Shown piece by piece: positions 45,001 to 56,200 of a DNA stretch of 64,000 bases. Origin of the DNA: Tetragonia tetragonoides (taxonomy: Eukaryota; Streptophyta; Magnoliopsida; Caryophyllales; Aizoaceae); the NCBI GenBank assembly GCA_038025085.1, contig CM076139.1, positions 44,930,807 through 44,994,806 on the forward strand, given 5' to 3'. Numbering within the stretch: the stretch's first letter is position 1; each line of letters opens with the position of its first letter. The notes under the pieces were generated by a model that saw nothing but the letters and a program-made list of their open reading frames with translations, had not been told where the DNA came from and made no database searches. Position numbers and translations under genes: made by a program.

Positions 45001-47967
45001 TCAACCAGTGTTTAAAAAAGTAGGCACGAGAGCACAGAACGATATAGGTTAGGTGCTTTTTTGCCTCTAGGTGAGGCGATTAGAATAACATAGGGTATTA
45101 TGCTAATTGGGTTCTTGAAGTAATGATTTAGTGTTTCTTTGAGACTGTAACAATGGTATATGGAGTATTATATTATGTATTTGTCATAGGGTATTTTAGT
45201 ATATTTTAATGGGAAAAAAAGAATTCAACAATAGGGCAGTGCGCCTCATTATATATTATGTATTGTGTCATAAGGTATTCTATCTTGAGCCTTGTGAATC
45301 GGCTCCATCCTCCATGGCTCACTATTGCTGTTTACGGAGTTTAAATACATTGGCCTACAGCCTACATTGTCTACGCAAACCTAATCTAGGTTTCTTTTTG
45401 CCTTTGTGCGAGTCCTATTTTGGGAACTAGGTCCATTTCTGTAACTCCCTAAACCAACAGACTATTGGTTCTGGGCGTTTCCAAAGTTCTATCACAATTT
45501 TCCTCATAGAGTCTTAATATTTCTTAGTGATTCTAAGGCTGTAAGTATTAATTTCTTAAGAAATCGACCTTTCCATAACCAACAGCCGCAGCCCGCAACA
45601 GAATTCAACAACACGAGTTTTGAAGATGGAAAGTACAGGCTAAGAATATCTTCTCTTTGCATGTTATTTCTGGTCAAATTTTTACTAAAAACTTGGAAAC
45701 TTTCGGCGTCTGTGCAGCCGATAGGCTTCGTATACTGAGTTAGTTACATGTCAAATGAATTAATTCTTTTCTTACAGTTCTTTATCAGCCTAGGTGTAAT
45801 ATCCTCTGCTTAATGAAGATCTATCTTTCATGGGGGAGAGGAGAAAAAGGAAGCAATGCTATCTTTCATTATTGTTCTTGTTTTCTCTTTTCTTTAACAC
45901 GTGGTCGAGGTAAATGCAAAAACCTAAAAATCAATCATTGAGTGCTTGGAGCGTTCTATCAATGTGTTCCTCATTTAAAGTGCCTTTACATATAAGTAGT
46001 CGCAAAGGAACATTTAAAAGCTTGACTGACTTATCGCTCGTTCTACGTATAAAAATTCAGACTCAAAGCGTGCAACCCACTTTGTAAGTTCATAACATCC
46101 TAATTTCCTGAAGAATTTTAGGCCTCCCACCCACCTTCCATCACAAGTGCTTGTTATCAATTCCCATCTCCATGGAACAAATGTCAATCCCTTTTTCTCT
46201 TTAGAATTTACATTAGCTTCTACACGCACTCAGGGCAATAAAAGTGATTGTAACTCAGAGCACTACATTAGCACACATTCCAAACGGAATCCTAAATCTG
46301 GTCCACATAATCATGAAACAAATTACATATCTTTTCACCAAAGCTTACCTCTCCAGCATTAAACATGAACCTTTGCCTGTCAAAGAAAAGCAAGACCGAG
46401 GGAGATGTATCTTGAGTATCCATTCCAGTTCCCAGAATCTGTGAATTGCCAGAACTCAAAGCTCAGAAACTGTATACAGTGAAAAGTGCGCAATCAAATA
46501 AATATCAAGAACTTCCAAAACAAAACATTTCACTCTGTAGTAAAATGCTGTACTCATCACCTAACATAAAATTAAATAAATAAATAAAAATCTTCATGAA
46601 ATGATAGTCCACTCAAGCCAAATAATCCCTCATAGCAACCAATCAATATACTCAACATTTTTTTTCGAAAATGGTTAGAATTTTATTCCATCTTCCAACA
46701 GATATTAAGGCAACACCCTTGGAAAACTTACAACAATCAGTCACAGGCTTACCAAGGTTATCACTGTACAAACCCTTTTACAAACTCCCACTCTCCTACC
46801 AGATGCAAAAATTTCAAAGAAAATACACCAATTTAAAAGCAAGATTCATTGTGACTCAGATCAAAGTATCTATCATAGAGCTGGAACTTAATATGCTTAA
46901 TGATTTGTTCTGGCGTTTTCTGTTTGGCTGTAAAGAGCCTATTGTTTCTCTCGTTCCATAGCCCATACGCACTTGCAGCCAATGCAGCATGTCTGATTTG
47001 CTGATTTGCTGAACACAAAAACTCGTATGAGGCGGCCTCAAGATGAGGCCCCCTCTATAGCCAAGCATGACATAAGCATGATGTCATGCTTGTTAGAGGG
47101 GGCCTCACCTTGAGGCCGCCTCATAGGAGACCTTTTGTTTTCTGAATAGGTCCTTGACCTGTAACATGCCGCTTGAACCACCTCAACTCATGTTGTAGTT
47201 CAGCAGGCCTTCTAGTTATTCCCAACCAAGCCAACACACCACTCCAAAGAGCTCTAGACACAGGGCAATTGAAAAACAGGTGTCTACTGTTATCTGGGCT
47301 GTTATGGCAAAATATACAATTCACAGGAACATTTACCCCTCTACTCAGCAAGTTATCAACTTATCACAAGTAGCAAGCTTATTATAAGCGGCAAGTCTGG
47401 GCACTTTATCAGTATACTCAACTCAACAAATTAAAATAAAGCATAAAACTTTGAACTTTATGTATCAAAAAACACCATACTCTTATCAATCAACAAGATA
47501 TACATCAAAAAAGACAATACCCAGGTCACTAATAATCAAAATCATTCTTTTCTACCATTTAATCAAAGAATCACGAAAACAAGAAATCCAAATTCATAAG
47601 AGTATAAATTACCCACCTGAACATAGCAAATACTATTAACAGGATTGAGCTTTCTAACTTTCAATTGAAGGTTCTTAGGCTTATCTGCCTTATCCCTACC
47701 CTCAGCCCTTCTCTTATTAAACCCAGATGGCTCAGATTCCTCCATTTTTGGCCCCTTTTTATCTGCCAAAGAGCTCTTGCCCCTGGTGAGGGGATTTGGG
47801 GAAATGGGTAAGTTTTTTCTTGGCCTTTTAGAGAGAGAAGAGAAGGCTGTGAAGAGAGAGAAAGGCTTCGTGGGTTGAAGAAGTGTTCTGGGTTTGCACA
47901 AGAAAGGAGAGAAGATGAAGTGGGGTTTATGGTTGATTAGGAGGCGCAAGCATGTTATTTGGGTCAT
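39021..47967 (-). CDS. TRZ3/TRZ4: tRNase Z, long form (ELAC2 type)
   Basis: This endonuclease cuts the 3' trailer from precursor tRNAs. Twelve exons: 47967-47617, 46438-46349, 44159-44115, 43094-43040, 42912-42869, 42792-42322, 42247-41979, 41829-41682, 41572-41534, 40945-40545, 40457-39821, 39335-39021. All phases agree, giving 954 aa, near the 890-942 aa I recall for Arabidopsis TRZ3/TRZ4. The N-terminal half is the degenerate metallo-beta-lactamase copy ([30 protein letters not shown]). The C-terminal half is catalytic: [16 protein letters not shown], metal site [10 protein letters not shown] at about 658-665, [10 protein letters not shown] at about 828, [12 protein letters not shown] at about 887. 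The first 70 residues are basic and Ser/Leu-rich, like an organelle presequence, and a second Met at 75 (KMEESEPSG) could start a form without it. Introns 1-3 carry a LINE, MITEs and an Emigrant-like element. Confidence 0.95.
43227..43978. mobile_element. Emigrant/pogo-like element in tRNase Z intron 3
   Basis: The left end CAGTAAAACCTCTATAAATT and the complement of the right end, AGTAGAACCTCTTTAAATT, match the ends I recall for plant pogo-type Emigrant/Lemi1 elements. TA flanks both sides. A + strand frame at 43579-43776 encodes 65 residues ([13 protein letters not shown]..., ending AYFTKLS), basic and perhaps a transposase remnant. The outer 150 bases are nearly pure TTAAT-type sequence. 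Confidence 0.75.
44377..44661. mobile_element. Tourist-like MITE in tRNase Z intron 2
   Basis: The left end GGCCTCGTTTACTAGGTTGC and the complement of the right end, GGTGGTCTTTACTAGGTTGC, form long inverted repeats that continue CAATCAAATGCAAT. TAA flanks both sides. The centre holds GATTGCATT words. It is non-coding. Confidence 0.8.
46657..47412 (-). mobile_element. LINE 3' fragment in tRNase Z intron 1
   Basis: The 10-base duplication TATACTCAAC flanks it at 46647-46656 and 47413-47422. The T-run at 46658-46665 followed by CGAAAATGG and ATTTTATTCC is the complement of a LINE 3' end. On the minus strand, frames 47351-47147 and 47018-46850 encode the zinc-binding region after RT ([30 protein letters not shown]) and then [14 protein letters not shown] palindromic MITE interrupts them at 47014-47141. 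Confidence 0.85.
47014..47141. mobile_element. Palindromic GAGGCGGCCTC-family MITE, copy 4 (best preserved)
   Basis: The two arms (CACAAAAACTCGTATGAGGC and, as the complement of the right, AAAACAAAAGGTCTCCTATG) lead into GGCGGCCTCAAG and GAGGCCCCCTCTA. The centre is GCATGATGTCATGC. CTGAA flanks it at 47009-47013 and 47142-47146. It splits the LINE coding region, so it is younger than the LINE. Confidence 0.85.
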
Positions 47968-48224
47968 TTTAGTGTAAGGTACCTATTTTTGTATGTTCAA
48001 TTGAAAAAGGGTTTAAGCATGGGAACTTTCAGAGCTTAAACCCCACAAACAGAACCAGTCCATGGTTCTTCAAGTTGGGGATGTTGCATCAAGAAAATGC
48101 TACTAAGAAATAAAAATGGCCCACTTTAAATGGTGATGCCCCACTTCCAATTTTCAATAGATTAATATTTTTTTCTTTTTGGAATAACTTTTTCATGGAT
48201 TATATCGAGTACTTCAAATGGGGC
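47968..48224. other. Promoter side of the tRNase Z gene
   Basis: This is the only sequence between the tRNase Z start codon and the hAT-like element at 48225. No clear TATA box is seen on the minus strand. It is AT-rich and holds no gene. Confidence 0.4.
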
Positions 48225-48676
48225 TAGAGGTGGCCACAGTCGTGCCGTGTTGAAGCTGGGTCGGGTTTTTAGGTAGGCCGGACTTTCTCAGAGGGAGGCA
48301 CTGCTTTGGCACTGTCAGTACCGTGCTGTTGCGGGTCTGAACCCCGGGCTTAGCTAGGTGAAGCACGAGGTTAGACCGCCATGAAAAGAGAGAGAGAGAG
48401 CAGCCATTAAAGAGGAGAGAGAAAACTAGGGAGAGAGAGAAAACAACAACAGCCATTGAAGCTAGCAGCCATTGAAGGAGGGGAGAGAGAAAGCCAGAGG
48501 AGAGAGATGGGCTATAAGACGGGTCGGACTTCCTCAAAGGGAGGCACTGATTTGGCACCGCCAGCACCATTCGTGTCCATGCCTGGGCCTGGGCTCTCTC
48601 CTCACCGGCACAGCTTGAGCCTTCGGCGGTCCGATCAGGGCGGACTTGGGCCTAACCCGCCCACTGGCCACCTCTA
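48225..48676. mobile_element. hAT-like element with GC-rich GGCACTG / GGTCGGAC arrays
   Basis: The left end TAGAGGTGGCCACAG and the complement of the right end, TAGAGGTGGCCAGTGG, are inverted. The perfect 8-base duplication AATGGGGC lies at 48217-48224 and 48677-48684. The interior has related blocks such as GGGAGGCACTG near each half and a GAGAGAGA-rich middle. It is non-coding. Confidence 0.9.
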
Positions 48677-48820
48677 AATGGGGCTAAATTCTAGTCTTCA
48701 CTAGTATTTTATTCTATGTGAGTAGTAATTACTTGTATTCTAATTACATTTTATTTTTTTTGAAAAGGCAATACAATCAGGCAACCAGAAGGTTAGTCTA
48801 AAGCATCTCTAACCAACAAC

Positions 48821-49319
48821 TAGGGGTGTAATCGAGCCGAGTCGAGCTTGAGCTAGGCCTGACTCGGGCTCGGCTCGGTTTTTTTGGCTCGGCTCGAAGC
48901 TCGCCGAGCTGGAAAAATCAAGGCTCGAGCTCGGCTCAAATTAGGCTCGTGGCTCGGCTTGACTCGGCTCAAATTCAAACTCATCATTAGAAACGTTGGA
49001 AAAAAAAAATTTTAATAATTTCAATTGAATTTGACTACAAGTGACCGCTTGCACATTCTAATATGGAAAAAAAAAACCTTAAAAAATAAGAAATCTCTAA
49101 AAATATTTAATGGTTTTCTTCGAATATAGAGAGGAAAATCAACTAAATCGAGCCAACCAAGCCGACCGAATTGAGCCATAGTAGGCTTGGGCTCGGCTTG
49201 GAAAGCATTCGAGTTGGCTCGGGCTCGGCTCGAGCTCGGTTTGACCCGAACTCGAGCCGAGCTTTGACCGAGTCGAGCCCGAGGGCTCACCAAGTCGGCT
49301 CGACTCAGTTACACCCCTA
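48821..49319. mobile_element. hAT-like element with GGCTCG/CGAGCC arrays
   Basis: The left end TAGGGGTGTAATCGAGCC and the complement of the right end, TAGGGGTGTAACTGAGTCG, are inverted. The perfect 8-base duplication CCAACAAC lies at 48813-48820 and 49320-49327. About 150 bases on each side consist of GGCTCG, CTCGAG and CGAGCC words around an AT-rich core. It is non-coding. Confidence 0.9.
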
Positions 49320-49327
49320 CCAACAAC

Positions 49328-50289
49328 TTGGTTAGAGACTGATTAAAAGAGGTAGACCAAGGGCTCAATTGTGAATAAGTGCGACCATGATGTGCCATAA
49401 AATCATGTTTCAGAGAAACAGATTATTAAAAATCTAATTAGTTTTCACTCAAAAAAAAGGGTGCTTGGATGTTGGCTTGTGAGATGGCTTTTGACAAAAT
49501 TGGATGTTTGATCAGTTCATCATCCAATATTGGTGTTTGGATGTTAGCTTGTGAGATTGGCTTTGGGGTTCCCATAAGCCAACTTTTGAAATCCCAACGA
49601 GGTTGGCTTATGGGTATGTTCTGGTGACATTAATGTAGTTCAATGACATAATAGTCCAAGACTTGCAATTATTTACTTCTATGCCATCCAATTCCTTAAT
49701 CATATGAATGTCCTTATAGGTCATTTTGCATATAACCAACGAATGCTACCAGTCAATGTTACCAAATATCTATTTCCAAACATCCACTGTTACCAGCCGG
49801 TCAAATCAGCTAACAATACCAGACATCGGCCACCAGCTACCAGCCAACAGCTAATGATATCAACTAATTGCCAACCAGGGCCAAAATCTGATTAGTTTAG
49901 CATTAAAAAAACTAAATAGTATTTAATGCATAATACATAATCCAGATTATATTTTTAAAATTCAAATATAAATCCAAAAAAAATAAAAGAAAACAAATTA
50001 TGGACCCATATTTCAGATTTTTCTGGATATGCCACAACTCAAACTATCAATTTAATGCCTCAACCTTTTGATCCAATGCTTTTGATTGAATTGGTTCCTT
50101 CCCTTACGTTACTACGTTCCAACCAAAATCTAACAACTAAAGATAATCTCACCATCACCAATCCCCCCACCCCCCACCAAAAAAGAGAAGCAAAGTCTCC
50201 ATACGACATATTTTGAGAACCTCTATAGAATACAACATCATCATAATTCAATTTTGCATAAACAAAAAAATAGAAGATAAACAAAAACA
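49328..50289. other. Upstream region of the F-box gene
   Basis: No gene is visible. Two related stretches (GTGCTTGGATGTTGGCTTG at about 49461 and GTGTTTGGATGTTAGCTTG at about 49531) form an imperfect direct repeat. Bases 49740-49870 are rich in CCAGC/CAACC words, perhaps an old element end. The promoter must lie in the last few hundred bases. Confidence 0.4.
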
Positions 50290-53200
50290 ATGGAACAACC
50301 TGCTGGACCGCCACACCTAGCTCTGTTCCTTGTGTTATCTTACCTTCCACTATACCAATTGCTGTCATTTAGCCAAGTTTGCAAGTCCTTTAGAGATGCT
50401 ATCTCCAACGATGTACTGATTTGGCTTGATATTGTTATCGAAAGGCCATTAAGTCGTCGTCTCACCGACGAAATCTTGATGAGGATTACAGCAAAAGCCT
50501 ATGGTAGGCTTCAAACATTGGCTTTGTTAAACTGTATCAAGATAACGGATGATGGTCTACTGAGGGTGGTTAAGGGAAATCCCCTTATCAATAAGGTACT
50601 CCCTCTGTTTTATGAAAATATTTACATTTGTTTCTTTTGTAATTATATGCATATATAGATTATAAAATTATAATTTTTTAAAAATATTTTTTAAAATGAA
50701 TCTAATAATATCATTTTTACATTATAAATATTTGTATTTTTTCACTAATTTATGGTCAAAGTTTGTAAAATTTAACCTTGAAAAATAAAGTGTAAACATT
50801 TTGATAAAACAGATTAAGTAATTAATTACTTGCTAGCAATTTATTGTTTGATTATTAATGATTTAATCCGTCTGAAATTAATAAGATATGAAAGGAGCTA
50901 TGATAATAGGATAAAAGTCATTATCCACTCATCCAGAGATAGCATATGGTTGGCTCTGGTTCCTTGTGTGACACCGCGTCGCTTCAATCGCATACAATTG
51001 TTCTTGTCTTGCCCTTTTGTTTTCGTTTGGACTAAAAGTTCACTCTAATTCCTTTGGGTTAGAATCAGTCTTGTTTGTATCAGGTCGGTCTACAAAGGAG
51101 TAAAGTGATTAATTATAGAAATAAATAATAATAATAAGTCATTTGGCATCCTCCACAAAATTGGTGGTCTAATGATTCCAATCTTACTTTCATGCCTTGC
51201 GCTGGTTCTAATTGCTCAGCTAATCTGATATGTTTGCTATTGAACACGAGAGTCCTAAAATGACGTAACGGTAGTGCCTCAATTGCCGTTGTCTTGCACC
51301 TTTTGATTAGCCAAAAAGAGGTAAAGAATACGATCAACAAATTTTATGCAAAATTTGGAGATACACGCCAAGCACAGCCAGTTTTTTTTTTTTTTTTGGC
51401 CAAGCACAGGCAGTTAAGAGGCGATGTTGGTGTGATTGTTGTCCTTTCAGCTATGATATGTGGCGAAAGGGAAGACCCTTTTCTTAGGAAAAGGTACCGC
51501 TACATTATGTGTGGAAAAATAGTTTCACACAGGTCAATAAAAATGAAGATAAATAAATAACTATTTATAAAAATACATGGAATCCTTTTGAGATAGATTT
51601 AAAATTTGAGAGTTTGAAATTTAAAATGAATGATTTGGATTTCAAAATATGGTTGTTCAAGAGATAAGAATTATTTTGATTTGTTTTTTTTCTTTTTTTA
51701 CTTTCATAATTTTAAGTCAACACTAACTAATTCTTCTTATTTTTACATTTCATTCATAGGCATCATTTACGTTAAACCATAGTAGTTAATTTGGATTTCA
51801 TTCATAGGCATCATTTACGTTAAACCATAGTAGTTAATTACTATGTGTGTCATCTACTTGGATCCTCCTGAGGAGCTTAGAGCTATCATCAATGAGGACC
51901 TGCGGGGAGGGGCATTCCCACGTCTTGTTCCTAGCTAGTTAGGCCCTGTTCTTTTCGTCGTTTCCATGCTGCATTCCGTTCCGTTCTGTTTCAATCCGTC
52001 TGCACCGTATTCTATACTTCATTTTGTCTCACATATTTTTGAATTATCCGCGCTGCGCCGTTCCGTTCCGTTCCTCACCATCCCGCACCATTCCGTTGAA
52101 GAGAACAAGGCCTTAGTTTGATTTTTTTTTTTTTTTTTTTGTTCTTTTCTTTTTGCTTTAGACTTAGCTGTTTGTTTCTTGCGTTGTTTTCTCTTGTTTA
52201 GCTTTCTATTACTTTGTTTCTGTTGCAGTGCTTTGTTCATTTCATTTTCACCAACAAAAAAAAAATAGTAGTCGATTACTGCGCACCAATAATAAAAAAA
52301 AAAAAATAGTAGTTGATTACTTAAAAAGTCTATAATAATCGCTACTATAATGAACTATATAGTTGATTACTTATATTATGTATGTTAGACCACTAACCAA
52401 GCAACAACAATATACACTTCTTTACGTTAGACCATCTTTTTTTCTTTTTCTTCTAGTTTCTATTTATTTCAATAGTGTTTTCTCACAATCCCACCAATTA
52501 TATACCACTAATAATTCATCAGACTAAGAATTCACGTTCTAAATGGAGATAGTTACAATGGCTTGTAAATAAATCAATCCCATCAAATTTCAAGTAACAT
52601 AAATGGCAGAATTTTCGATAGATTGAAGTTAAATAATTGGCGTGTTCCAACTGCTGCGATAGAAATGAACGACTAGTTTGTGCCGTCGTTTTCTTTTGGT
52701 TAAGTAAAAAAAAAAATGTTTAAGTAAAGAAAGTGTGTTTATGAGCCATAAACTGTAACTGGTGTATTGGAAATGAAACTACTTATAAAGCGTGCCCATT
52801 ATAAAAAATATGGTTCGATCCCTTCAAGTCAAATTTTGCTTTAATATTTTTTATTTGATAATTCAAGTCTTCAACAGCTGGCTTACTTTGAGGACTTTCC
52901 TTCTTTTTTTTCTTCTTTTTAACTACAATTACTTCTACATAATATATAATTTGCATTTTCAATATGCATATTTTTATAATTCAGAATCAAAAGTGTGTAA
53001 AAAATTAAGCTTATTCAAAAGTAATAAACGTAAATGAGCATTCTTTTAATTTTAGTAACATTTAATAATAAAAAAGACTTTTTATTTTATATAAATTGAA
53101 AAATAATTACTGAATGATATATTTTGGGCTCTATTATTTATGATTTCGCTTGGATGAAACATATGCTATTAAGTAAATAAATTTTGTAAAACACTAAATT

Positions 53201-56200
53201 ATTATACTCAAATTTTTCTACTTACGCTTCGACTCTCAACACATAAAATCCTGACTTCATCCACTGGCATATGCTATACTATCATGGAGAAAGGGTACAT
53301 CTACACCACTACACCATAATAAAATGTATAACATATTCTATAACCAGGCCCAGTTTAAGGCATAAGCCTGAGGGGTTTTATGAAATGGGGGTTTAAGTTG
53401 AAACGATATGATATGTTGAGAGTGAAATTATGCAACATTTACATTTTTTTTTTTTTTGTTTCTTCATTAAATTAAACTATAGAGTATATAAGAGAATAAA
53501 ACTAAATGAAGGATGTTGTCCATAAATTACCTCAAATAAATATCAGACTTTTCAAGAAAGTGGATAGTGTATTACAAGACAATTGTGACGTATCAAGCTA
53601 TTAGTTCAAGTTTCGAATACTGCACTACTTTATGTTTCATTTTTTTTATAGTAAGAAAACAACTATTCTTAAACCCTTTTTCCTTCTTTTTTTAATAAAT
53701 TATTCCCAAAAAATAAATGAAATGAGAATAACACCTAACTTATATAAAGTCAAAATAATATTTGGTTCATGAGCATATATTATCGAATACTATATATTGA
53801 GTTAACATTACTCTATTTGACTTGAATTGGCTCGGTTTAACTGTGTATAGCTCATCTCAGCTTGGTGTGATTCGAATTAATAATCACTACTAACAAGATA
53901 AAGTAAAGTGATTCAAAAAAAAAAAAAAAACAAGATAAAGTAAAGGAACGGGCATGTTTGACTACAAGTGATCATTGTACATTTTATTAAACGAGTAAAT
54001 AATAAGAATATCACATTTCGATCACACTCAAACTCTATGCTAAACTATACCCTAAATTAGTAAATGAACTGAGCGTTAGCGAATAAGCTCGGTCAAAGCT
54101 CGTTCATTAACCAAATGTGCGAACATGAACACAATTCTGAAGCACGTTTATGTTCGCCAACAAGCTCGTTTATATGTATGTTTAGAAGCCGTTTAAAGCA
54201 CATTCAAACTCGATTATTTTATTTTAGTATTTGATATACACAAAAACTTCTATAAGACGAACTTTTCGTAACTTTTGGTGAGACGGGGATCACTTTTCAA
54301 TTAAACAGGGGTCACTGCTCACTTTAAGTGACTTTACATTTCACAAAAGTGACCCCAATTTTCTATGAGTTGGTCTCATACAAGATTTGCTATTTAATAT
54401 ATTAGTAAAATACATAATTTTATACATTTTAAAATAATATATATTTTAAAATTATATGTTCGTGAACAAGATCGACCCGAGCTCGGCTTGTTTATTGACA
54501 ATGTAAAAATACTATTATTAGGTTCGTTTTAAAAAGTACTTTTGAAAAATTATATTTTATGTATTTATTTAAATAGATAAATCTTACAACCAAAGTACTG
54601 CATCAGTGCATTGTAGACCGTAGAAAACTAAATGTTAAGATTTTTACTTGTAAATAATAATTCTTAGCCCATTAATTAGAGCTCAAAAAAAATAAAAAAT
54701 TGCTTGTAAAAAAAATAAATAAAAGGATAAGGCTCTAAAGCCCGTCAGAACTTAGGCCCTCAAGCAATTAAAAGAGAAAAAGGAAGAAGCCTATTAGTAC
54801 TCCATTGCTCCTTAGGTTCACCGTCAACAAGGCCATCCATAAAGAAACCCAACAATGGAGAAATATGAAGCTCTTAGCTTTTAGTACCAGATATAATGAC
54901 AGCAAAAGGCATAAAGACGAACCAAAAAAATAAAGAAATGTATAGTAGCCTAGAAGTTTATTTCCTTCAAAGTCTTACTTTATTGTTTTTATGTTTGTTT
55001 AGTTGTTGATGATAATCAAACGTTCACCCTATGAGTAAAGACTTTACTCTATTTTTTCCTTCTTATTTTTAGGGAAAATTTAACTACTATTTTCACAGTT
55101 TCACTTCCATCCTCAGTATACCCTTCTAAGTAAAATTATTTATCTCTTATAATTTCCTCCATTGTGAAATACTTCCCTCCTAAAGAGATTCTATCATTTG
55201 CTATGTGTCACATTTTTACTTGCTTGTGTGAAATTAAATTTTCACACAATATGTGGCTAGAAAAGGATCCCTTTTCTTGGGCATTATGGATCTTATTGTT
55301 GAGGCAACAAAACGCAAATTGTTTTGACACTTTTGATTGTGCTGGAGTTGTGTTCTTTTTTGGATAGCTTTTAGTGTCTTTCTAAGCACGAACTTAAATA
55401 AATCTTACAGAAGAAACAAAGATATATGAACGGATGACATTAACTTGAGTAAATATAGGCTAAGTAGTTAAGAAATCATGCTCGAATCAAACTTAAATTA
55501 ATGAAAAGTAAGGTTTTTTAACTTAAAATAATTTTGAAATTTGTAAATGGTTTTCTCATGGATTGTTTTAAATTTAGTCATGGTGAAATCGAATAATGTG
55601 TAAAATAAACACAAGGACTTTAATGGTTGGCTTAATTTTAAGTTTTTAACGTTCGGCTAAATAAGACACATCAATTAGATGTAGTTGAGTGGTAGAGACT
55701 CATCCATTCTTAACCAAGGTCAAGGGTTCGAATCTTGCCTTGGGCCTGAAGCAGTTCAGGAATACACTGATAGTTTTACAGCACACTTTTTCTGCCACAT
55801 ATTAGAATTCTACTCCATGGGTTTTCACCTGAATAATACACTATTTCAATCAGCTTATGTATGTACTCTCCTATTATGCCAAGTCACTCCATCTCCAACA
55901 AATGACTATTGTATTTACTTAAGGAGTGATTACCTACTGTACTATAAAACAGATTCAAATTTGAAATGCATTACTTTCATTTCCGGTCACTATTGTAGAT
56001 TACTAAAACTCAGTGATATGACTTCACCACAGCTCTATATACCTGCTTGTACTGGCTTAACGCCTGAAGGACTGTTGAGGGCAGTGAAGACATTAACTGA
56101 AAGGAAGCCGTACGCATTGACGAAACTAAAGGCCAATGGTATATACAATATCAAGCAAGAAGATCTTCTGATACTTCAGTCCGATCTCCCAACTTACACA

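Noticed and set aside
52019..52240. Lys/Gln-rich minus-strand frame
   Set aside because: Runs through the Tourist MITE and a T-rich tract; composition artefact.
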